Assembly (NCBI RefSeq): GCF_011326735.1
Contig: NZ_JAANCN010000003.1
Location: forward strand, 62,001 to 126,000
Length of the DNA stretch: 64,000 bases
Direction of reading: 5' to 3'
DNA from: Phycicoccus endophyticus
GTDB taxonomy: Bacteria; Actinomycetota; Actinomycetes; Actinomycetales; Dermatophilaceae
Numbering within the stretch: position 1 is the stretch's first letter; each line of letters opens with the position of its first letter. The notes under the pieces are model-generated. The model saw nothing but the letters and a program-made list of their open reading frames with translations. It had not been told where the DNA came from and made no database searches. Position numbers and translations under genes: made by a program. Below, in pieces: positions 51,259-64,000 of this stretch.

Positions 51259-53373
51259 TCACTCGCCCCTGGTCTTCTTGATGATCTCCTCGGCCACGGA
51301 CTTGGGCACCTCGGCGTAGGAGTCGAACTCCATCGAGTAGTTCGCCCGGCCCTGCGTCTTGGAGCGCAGGTCGCCGACGTAGCCGAACATCTCCGAGAGC
51401 GGGACGACGCCGCGGACGACCTTGGCGCCGCTGATGTCCTCCATGGCCTGGATCTGGCCACGGCGGGAGTTGATGTCGCCGATGACGTCGCCCATGTAGT
51501 CCTCGGGCGTGCGCACCTCGACGGCCATCATCGGCTCGAGGAGGACCGGCTCACACTTGCGCACGGCCTCCTTGAACGCCATCGACCCGGCGATCTTGAA
51601 CGCCATCTCCGAGGAGTCGACGTCGTGCGCCTGGCCGTCCAGCAGGGTCGCCTTGACGCCAACCATCGGGTAGCCGGCGAGGATGCCGTACTGCATGGCG
51701 TCCTGGATGCCGGCGTCGACCGAGGGGATGTACTCGCGCGGCACGCGCCCACCGGTGACCTTGTTCTGGAACTCGTACAGGTCGCCCTCGGTGGTGTCCA
51801 GCGGCTCGAGCGCGATCTGCACCTTCGCGAACTGGCCCGACCCACCGGTCTGCTTCTTGTGGGTGTAGTCGTACCGGTCGATGCCGCGGCGGATCGTCTC
51901 GCGGTAGGCCACCTGCGGCTTGCCGACGTTCGCCTCGACCTTGAACTCGCGCTTCATCCGGTCCACGAGGATGTCGAGGTGGAGCTCGCCCATCCCGGCG
52001 ATGATCGTCTGGCCGGTCTCCTCGTCGAGGGTGACCTGGAAGGTCGGGTCCTCCTCGGCGAGCTTCTGGATCGCGGTGGAGAGCTTCTCCTGGTCGCCCT
52101 TGGTCTTGGGCTCGATCGCGACCTGGATGACCGGCTCCGGGAAGCTCATCGACTCCAGGACGACCGGGTGGTCGATGTTGCTCAGGGTGTCGCCGGTGGT
52201 CGTCGACTTCAGCCCGATGGCGGCGTAGATGTGCCCGGCCATGGCCTCATCGACGGGGTTCTCCTTGTTGGCGTGCATCTGGAAGAGCTTCCCGATGCGC
52301 TCCTTCTTCATCTTCGTGCTGTTGAGCACCTGGGTCCCGGAGGAGATGTGCCCCGAGTAGACCCGGATGAAGGTGAGCGTGCCGAAGAACGGGTGCGCGG
52401 CGACCTTGAAGGCCAGCGCCGAGAACGGCTCGTCCTTGCTCGGCTTGCGGGTGACCTCCTCGTCCTCCGCGCCCGGGGCGTGCCCGTGCATCGGGGGGAC
52501 GTCGACCGGCGAGGGCAGGTAGTCGACGACGGCGTCGAGCATCGGCTGCACACCGCGGTTCTTGAAGGCCGAGCCGCACAGGACCGGGTAGACCTCGGAG
52601 GCGATCGTCAGCCGGCGGATCCCGGCCTTGAGCTCCTCGGGGGTCAGCTCGCCACCCTCGAGGTACTTCTCCATGAGCGTGTCGTCGGACTCGGCGACCC
52701 GCTCGACGAGGTGCTGGCGGTACTCCTCGGCCCGCGCCTGCAGGTCGGCCGGGATCTGCTGGATCTCGTACTTCGCCCCGAGCGTGACGTCGCCCTTGGC
52801 GTCGCCCTCCCAGACGAGGGCGCGCATGTAGATCAGGTCGACGACGCCGACGAAGTCGGACTCGGCACCGATCGGCAGCTGGAGCACGAGCGGCTCCGCA
52901 CCGAGGCGGTCCTTGATGGTGTCGACGGTGAAGTAGAAGTCTGCGCCGAGCTTGTCCATCTTGTTGACGAAGCAGATGCGCGGCACGCCGTACTTGTCGG
53001 CCTGGCGCCACACCGTCTCCGACTGGGGCTCGACGCCCTCCTTGCCGTCGAACACCGCGACGGCGCCGTCGAGGACGCGCAGGGAGCGCTCGACCTCGAC
53101 GGTGAAGTCGACGTGGCCGGGGGTGTCGATGATGTTGATCTGGTGGCCCTCCCAGAAGGAGGTGACCGCCGCGGAGGTGATCGTGATCCCCCGCTCCTTC
53201 TCCTGCTCCATCCAGTCCGTGGTCGAGGCACCGTCGTGCGTCTCGCCCATCTTCCGGTTGACACCGGTGTAGAAGAGGATGCGCTCCGTCGCCGTCGTCT
53301 TGCCGGCGTCGATGTGCGCCATGATGCCGATGTTGCGGACCTGGTTGAGGTCCGTCAGGACGTCCTGTGCCAC
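51259..53373 (-). CDS. fusA: Elongation factor G
   Basis: Translocation GTPase of 704 residues. G1 AHIDAGKTT at about residue 19, RGITITSAA switch I, G3 DTPGHVDF at about 85, G4 NKMDK at about 139; domains II-V are full length, ending KKTRGE. GTG at 53373. It lies 111 bases after rpsG across a strong hairpin and 118 bases before tuf. Confidence 0.98.
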   Translation of the reverse strand: MAQDVLTDLNQVRNIGIMAHIDAGKTTATERILFYTGVNRKMGETHDGASTTDWMEQEKERGITITSAAVTSFWEGHQINIIDTPGHVDFTVEVERSLRVLDGAVAVFDGKEGVEPQSETVWRQADKYGVPRICFVNKMDKLGADFYFTVDTIKDRLGAEPLVLQLPIGAESDFVGVVDLIYMRALVWEGDAKGDVTLGAKYEIQQIPADLQARAEEYRQHLVERVAESDDTLMEKYLEGGELTPEELKAGIRRLTIASEVYPVLCGSAFKNRGVQPMLDAVVDYLPSPVDVPPMHGHAPGAEDEEVTRKPSKDEPFSALAFKVAAHPFFGTLTFIRVYSGHISSGTQVLNSTKMKKERIGKLFQMHANKENPVDEAMAGHIYAAIGLKSTTTGDTLSNIDHPVVLESMSFPEPVIQVAIEPKTKGDQEKLSTAIQKLAEEDPTFQVTLDEETGQTIIAGMGELHLDILVDRMKREFKVEANVGKPQVAYRETIRRGIDRYDYTHKKQTGGSGQFAKVQIALEPLDTTEGDLYEFQNKVTGGRVPREYIPSVDAGIQDAMQYGILAGYPMVGVKATLLDGQAHDVDSSEMAFKIAGSMAFKEAVRKCEPVLLEPMMAVEVRTPEDYMGDVIGDINSRRGQIQAMEDISGAKVVRGVVPLSEMFGYVGDLRSKTQGRANYSMEFDSYAEVPKSVAEEIIKKTRGE

Positions 53374-53440
53374 GTTCTGTGCTCTCGTCTCGTCGCTAGG
53401 TGTGTGCGGGAAGGTGCGCGTCGGTGCTGCTCACCGGTGC

Positions 53441-53478
53441 CCCGGGGCCGGCCGCGGGGTGGGCGGCCGGGCCCCGGG
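53441..53478 (-). promoter_or_regulatory. Strong hairpin in the rpsG-fusA gap
   Basis: CCCGGGGCCGGCCGC pairs with GCGGCCGGGCCCCGGG with one bulged base and an eight-base loop, starting seven bases after the rpsG stop. It resembles a terminator inside the str operon and may adjust EF-G output relative to S12/S7. Confidence 0.5.
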
Positions 53479-53484
53479 AGGTGG

Positions 53485-53955
53485 TCACCAGCGGTAGTGG
53501 GCGAAGGCCTTGTTGGACTCGGCCATCTTGTGCGTGTCCTCACGGCGCTTGACCGCGGCACCGAGGCCGTTGGAGGCGTCGAGGATCTCGTTCATCAGCC
53601 GCTCGGTCATCGTCTTCTCGCGACGCTGGCGCGAGTAGCCGACGAGCCAGCGCAGCGACAGGGCGGTCGCCCGGTTGGGCTTGACCTCGACCGGGACCTG
53701 GTAGGTCGCACCGCCGACGCGGCGGGACTTGACCTCGAGGGTCGGCTTGATGTTGTCCAGCGCGCGCTTGAGGGTCTGGACCGGGTCGGTGCCGGTCTTG
53801 TCGCGGCAGCCCTCGAGGGCGCCGTAGACGATCCGCTCGGCGGTCGACTTCTTGCCGTCGAGCAGGACCTTGTTGACCAGCGCGGTCACGAGCGGGGAGG
53901 CGTAGACCGGGTCGACGACCAGCGGCCGCTTCGGGGCGGGTCCCTTGCGTGGCAT
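53485..53955 (-). CDS. rpsG: 30S ribosomal protein S7
   Basis: Head-assembly initiator of 156 residues: [40 protein letters not shown], then [11 protein letters not shown] and the C-terminal [16 protein letters not shown] overlaps the rpsL stop by one base (TGATG). Confidence 0.97.
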   Translation of the reverse strand: MPRKGPAPKRPLVVDPVYASPLVTALVNKVLLDGKKSTAERIVYGALEGCRDKTGTDPVQTLKRALDNIKPTLEVKSRRVGGATYQVPVEVKPNRATALSLRWLVGYSRQRREKTMTERLMNEILDASNGLGAAVKRREDTHKMAESNKAFAHYRW

Positions 53956-54329
53956 CAGCCCTTCACCTTCTTCGCGCCGTAGCGGCTGCGGGCCTGCTTG
54001 CGGTCGCGGACGCCCTGGGTGTCGAGCGCGCCGCGGATGATCTTGTAGCGCACGCCGGGCAGGTCCTTCACGCGGCCGCCGCGGACGAGCACCATCGAGT
54101 GCTCCTGGAGGTTGTGGCCGACACCGGGGATGTAGGCGGTGACCTCGATGCCGCTCGTCAGGCGCACACGGGCGACCTTGCGAAGGGCGGAGTTCGGCTT
54201 CTTCGGGGTGGTGGTGTACACACGGGTGCACACGCCACGGCGCTGCGGGGAGCCCTTGAGCGCAGGAGTCTTGACCTTGGTGGTCTTGTCCTGCCGGCCC
54301 TTGCGCACCAGCTGGTTGATGGTCGGCAA
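53955..54329 (-). CDS. rpsL: 30S ribosomal protein S12 (TTG start)
   Basis: Decoding-centre protein of 124 residues: [36 protein letters not shown], and [14 protein letters not shown]. The lysines of the streptomycin-resistance sites (in TPKKPNS and GRVKDLP) are both present, so wild-type sensitivity is predicted. The only start that gives the standard length is TTG at 54329, with AAGGA six bases upstream. First gene of the str operon. Confidence 0.97.
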   Translation of the reverse strand: MPTINQLVRKGRQDKTTKVKTPALKGSPQRRGVCTRVYTTTPKKPNSALRKVARVRLTSGIEVTAYIPGVGHNLQEHSMVLVRGGRVKDLPGVRYKIIRGALDTQGVRDRKQARSRYGAKKVKG

Positions 54330-54355
54330 CCTGAGTCCTTCGTCTTGTCTGGTCA

Positions 54356-54379
54356 AGTGTCGGCATCTCCGCCGACACT
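54356..54379 (-). promoter_or_regulatory. Stem-loop in the str operon leader
   Basis: AGTGTCGGC and GCCGACACT form a perfect 9-bp stem around ATCTCC, ending 27 bases before the rpsL start codon. Its closeness to the ribosome-binding site makes it a candidate translational or attenuation control element. Confidence 0.5.
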
Positions 54380-54571
54380 CCTTGTCATGGCCGCTGCTCG
54401 ACCCCCGCACTCGGGTGTGTCGCACCGGCTGCTCCTCCCTGCACTCCCCATGCGCCACCCTCGAGGAGAGGGTCGGTGGGGCGCCCGGCAGGAGGTGGGC
54501 GAGGCCGCACCCGCCGCCTCGCGGCGTCGGGCCCGGCTCCACGGTCTGGACCTAGCCAGACACAGCACTCA

Positions 54572-54600
54572 AGCGTACCGGCCCGCGCGCGGCCACCCAA
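54572..54600 (-). promoter_or_regulatory. str operon promoter
   Basis: On the minus strand TTGGGT (54600-54595) and TACGCT (54577-54572) are separated by exactly 17 bases. Start predicted near 54565. Confidence 0.6.
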
Positions 54601-54680
54601 ATCGGTTCGAGTCCGGCCTCGACACGGCCTCATGTGGGCAAACACCGCGAGGGCGGCGCGTGTTCCCCGGCATCGCGTCC

Positions 54681-55172
54681 TCAGAGCACGATGTACCGGC
54701 GACCGTCGAGCAGCTCGCGGGCGGCGTCGAGGTGGCCGGCGTGCGTGGCGGTCTCGACGAGGACGTGGAGCACGACCGATCGGACGTCCGGGAAGGCCAG
54801 CCCCACCTGCTCCCACCACGGCTCGGTCCGGGCCGGCGGGGCGCCGAGGTCGCTCACGGCGAGCACGTCGTCGGCCGCCGCGACGGCGGCCCGGTAGGCA
54901 CCGACGACCTCTGCGGCCTGCTCGTGCTCACCGACGACCCAGTCGGACAGGCCGTCCTCCGGCAGGTCCACCTCCCGGCCGGCGACGACCACCTCGAACC
55001 AGTACCGCTCGTCGGAGAGGGTGAGGTGACGCACGAGGCCCAGGCAGCTCCAGCCGGACGGCAGGACAGCACGGCGCAGCTGCCCGTCGTCGAGACCCTC
55101 GAGCTGGTCGAGGATGTGCCGGCGGGCGCCGCTGAGCCGGCGAAGGAGGACCTCGCGGTCGGGTTCGCTCAT
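54681..55172 (-). CDS. DinB/DUF664 family protein
   Basis: Four-helix-bundle protein of 163 residues in the DinB superfamily, whose actinobacterial members include mycothiol-dependent enzymes. Candidate metal-site histidines are in LVRHLTLSDERYWFE (about residue 49), and in LHVLVETATHAGHLDAARE at about 136-146 (HAGHLD), the typical DinB pattern. It overlaps the end of the spermidine synthase-like gene (ATGA). Substrate unknown. Confidence 0.82.
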   Translation of the reverse strand: MSEPDREVLLRRLSGARRHILDQLEGLDDGQLRRAVLPSGWSCLGLVRHLTLSDERYWFEVVVAGREVDLPEDGLSDWVVGEHEQAAEVVGAYRAAVAAADDVLAVSDLGAPPARTEPWWEQVGLAFPDVRSVVLHVLVETATHAGHLDAARELLDGRRYIVL

Positions 55173-55864
55173 CCCCCCACCATGCCCGACCGACGCAGCA
55201 GGTAGAGGGCGTAGTCGAGGTCGCGTCCCTCGCGGTGCACGGGGAGGGCGACCTCGGCGACCGCGTCGGTGGGCTCGGCCACCGCGCGTAGGTCGGCGAG
55301 CAGGTCGGGCGCCCGGTGCGAGGACCACACGACGAGCAGCCCGCCCGGGGCCAGGACCTCCCGGGCCGCCGCCAGGCCCGCGGCCGCGTAGAGGCCGGCG
55401 TTCCGGCTGTGGACGAGGAAGCCCGGCCCGTTGTCGACGTCGAGTAGCACCACGTCCCACGGGCCGGCCGGGCCCGCGGCGCCCCGGAGCACCTGCGCCA
55501 CGTCGGCGACGTGCAGTCGGCAGCGCCCGTCCTCGAGTCCGGCGAGCTCGGGGACGAGGCCGTCGCGCGCCCAGGCGACGAGCGGGGCGGCGAGCTCGAC
55601 GACGTCGAGGTGGCGCACCCGCGGGTCGTCGAGGACCGCCCGGGCCGTGAACCCGAGACCGAGCCCGCCGACGAGGACGTGGGCCGGTGCGGGGTGGCGA
55701 TGCAGCGCCTCCGTCGCGAGGAGAACCTCGGTCGAGGTGTCGACCGTGTCCATCGCGAAGGTGCCGTCGACGACGAGCTCGAGGACGTCGCCGCGGCGCC
55801 GCAGGGCGACCTCGCCGTCGGGGGTCTTTTCCCGCGCGAGGGTCTCGGGCCGGGCGGGGTCCAT
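55169..55864 (-). CDS. Spermidine synthase-like methyltransferase-fold protein
   Basis: Protein of 231 residues with a Rossmann domain like spermidine synthases. Motif I-like VLVGGLGLGFTARAVL at about residues 60-75, an acidic strand VVELAAPLVAWAR, and VVLLDVDNGPGFLVH at about 135, where spermidine synthases carry catalytic Asp residues. It lacks the N-terminal beta-hairpin and the full GGGDG motif, so true polyamine synthesis is doubtful; many actinobacteria have such proteins of unknown role. ATG at 55864 is chosen at the conserved-looking start; an upstream in-frame ATG at 55915 would lie inside the rpoC terminator. Confidence 0.72.
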   Translation of the reverse strand: MDPARPETLAREKTPDGEVALRRRGDVLELVVDGTFAMDTVDTSTEVLLATEALHRHPAPAHVLVGGLGLGFTARAVLDDPRVRHLDVVELAAPLVAWARDGLVPELAGLEDGRCRLHVADVAQVLRGAAGPAGPWDVVLLDVDNGPGFLVHSRNAGLYAAAGLAAAREVLAPGGLLVVWSSHRAPDLLADLRAVAEPTDAVAEVALPVHREGRDLDYALYLLRRSGMVGG

Positions 55865-55888
55865 CGGGTCAGTCTCGTCGACGGAACA

Positions 55889-55926
55889 GGACACGCCGTG
55901 CGGGCCAGTGCCCACACGGCGTGTCC
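55889..55926 (-). terminator. rpoBC operon terminator
   Basis: GGACACGCCGTG pairs with CACGGCGTGTCC, with an inner GGGC/GCCC stem around CAGT. It starts 32 bases after the rpoC stop. Confidence 0.75.
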
Positions 55927-55957
55927 GGTGCGCTCGACGGGCGAGCGGTGCCTCCCG

Positions 55958-59845
<3,888 letters not shown>

Positions 59846-59904
59846 GTGGTTCCTTCTCTCGTTGCTGAAATCTCTGGTCTGACTGATGTGAGTCGGGCGG
59901 GCTC

Positions 59905-59932
59905 CCCGGCCCGGGCGCGTGCCCGGGCCGGG
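59905..59932 (-). promoter_or_regulatory. Perfect hairpin between rpoB and rpoC
   Basis: CCCGGCCCGGGC and GCCCGGGCCGGG form a perfect 12-bp stem with a GCGT tetraloop, starting eight bases after the rpoB stop. It looks like an intrinsic terminator but lies inside rpoBC, so it should be leaky or act as a processing site. Confidence 0.6.
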
Positions 59933-59939
59933 TCACCTG

Positions 59940-63428
<3,489 letters not shown>

Positions 63429-63593
63429 GGAGGGTTCCTTCCACGGGCCTGGTCGAACGTGCGGGCTGGCCGCTCCCGACCCCACCGTCCGCCGCGGTCC
63501 GCTCCGCCCGCGGGTCTCCCGGGACAGCCGGGAGCATGGCGGTGGAACGGCTCGTCGACGAGCGAGGGAAGGTTAGGGGCAGCGCAAAGAGAC

Positions 63594-63623
63594 AGCATAC
63601 CCCATGAACACAGCACCGTCCAA
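63594..63623 (-). promoter_or_regulatory. rpoBC promoter
   Basis: On the minus strand TTGGAC (63623-63618) and a good TATGCT box (63599-63594) are separated by 18 bases. Start predicted near 63587. Confidence 0.6.
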
Positions 63624-63751
63624 CCGTGTCAAGCCCCAGGCTCCCGGTGCGGCCACCCGCAGCGGGGCGACGCGCAACAGAATGGCCCCCAGGCCCCCGC
63701 CCGTCAAGCGAAACGCGCATCCCGGGCGCGTCCCGCGCCGCCCGCAGACGC

Positions 63752-63788
63752 CAACCGGGGCCCGACCACGACGGTCGGGCCCCGGTTG
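63752..63788 (-). terminator. rplJL operon terminator
   Basis: A perfect 16-bp stem (left arm CAACCGGGGCCCGACC) with a five-base ACGAC loop lies 30 bases after the rplL stop. It separates rplJL from rpoBC, which then relies on its own promoter. Confidence 0.8.
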
Positions 63789-63817
63789 CGCGGCGGCGTC
63801 CCCCGAGGGGGACGGGC

Positions 63818-64000
63818 TCACTTGAGGGTGACGGTGGCGCCGGCGCCCTCGAGCTGCTCCTTGGCCTTGTCGGCCGCGGCCTTGTCGACCTTCTCCAGGA
63901 CGGGCTTGGGAGCGCCGTCGACGAGGTCCTTGGCCTCCTTCAGGCCGAGGGAGGTCAGCGCGCGGACCTCCTTGATGACGGCGATCTTCTTGTCGCCGGC
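63818..64000 (-). CDS. rplL: 50S ribosomal protein L7/L12 (5' part missing)
   Basis: Only the last 60 codons are inside the window. They match the L7/L12 C-terminal domain that recruits translation factors: [33 protein letters not shown] and the terminal AGATVTLK. The factor-binding helix residues are intact. Confidence 0.95.
   Translation of the reverse strand, partial: AGDKKIAVIKEVRALTSLGLKEAKDLVDGAPKPVLEKVDKAAADKAKEQLEGAGATVTLK

Larger units (their letters stand above)
54330..54680. other. Intergenic region upstream of the str operon
   Basis: 351 bases without a gene. It contains the str promoter (54572-54600), a leader of about 235 bases with a stem-loop at 54356-54379, and the 3' flank of the DinB-family gene. 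The rest shows no clear feature. Confidence 0.6.
63429..63817. other. Intergenic region between rplL and rpoB
   Basis: 389 bases without a gene: rplL terminator at 63752-63788, rpoB promoter at 63594-63623, and a leader of about 160 bases. A TTGACG-N17-CATTCT pair on the minus strand near 63680-63710 could be a second, weaker promoter. Confidence 0.6.

Noticed and set aside
63594-63632. Consensus TTGACA (minus strand, 63632-63627) as the -35 box of the rpoB promoter
   Set aside because: It lies 27 bases from TATGCT, too far for a sigma-70-type promoter; TTGGAC at an 18-base spacing fits better.

Overview
This is a high-GC window from the chromosome of an actinobacterium. The signs are frequent GTG and some TTG starts, many TANNNT boxes six bases ahead of start codons (leaderless transcription), a DUF4245 protein, zinc-type S14 and L36, and the gene order rplM-rpsI-glmM and rplQ-truA. 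Overall content fits the Micrococcales, perhaps an Intrasporangiaceae-like lineage. That last placement is inference; no 16S rRNA gene is present.

About 1-6200 is an accessory segment: a sodium/calcium exchanger cut by the left edge, a small membrane protein, an MddA/NnrU-like membrane methyltransferase behind an alpha/beta-hydrolase-LuxR fusion, a divergent hotdog thioesterase, a GNAT acetyltransferase and a SAM methyltransferase. It also holds two gene-free stretches (4551-5027, 5778-6184).

About 6185-27048 is mixed housekeeping and metabolism: ychF, a NUDIX hydrolase, rmuC, ispH divergent from xseA-xseB, a DUF4245 protein, a translationally coupled run (PfkB kinase, class I fumarase, beta-carbonic anhydrase, MOSC protein) followed by a GH1 glycosidase and an LhgO-like oxidase, then ohr, glmM, rpsI-rplM, an ArsR-type regulator overlapping an MFS transporter gene, an ABC-F protein and truA.

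About 27119-64000 is the ribosomal protein/RNA polymerase superregion, almost all on the minus strand. In transcription order (right to left) it runs rplL (partial), rpoB-rpoC, a spermidine synthase-like gene and a DinB gene, the str operon rpsL-rpsG-fusA-tuf, the S10 operon rpsJ to rpsQ, the spc operon rplN to rplO, secY-adk-map, then infA-rpmJ-rpsM-rpsK-rpsD-rpoA-rplQ. A methylmalonyl-CoA mutase operon (mutA-mutB-meaB) sits between map and infA.

No tRNA, rRNA, CRISPR array, insertion sequence or prophage gene was seen, and no clearly new defence or biosynthetic system. The most notable non-coding observations are four GTGCA boxes at an exact 13-bp period in the promoter of the ArsR-type regulator, a recurring leaderless-start module, a 20-bp inverted repeat between glmM and ohr, and terminator-like hairpins at internal junctions of the ribosomal and RNA polymerase operons. 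Rifampicin- and streptomycin-target residues in RpoB and S12 look wild type.
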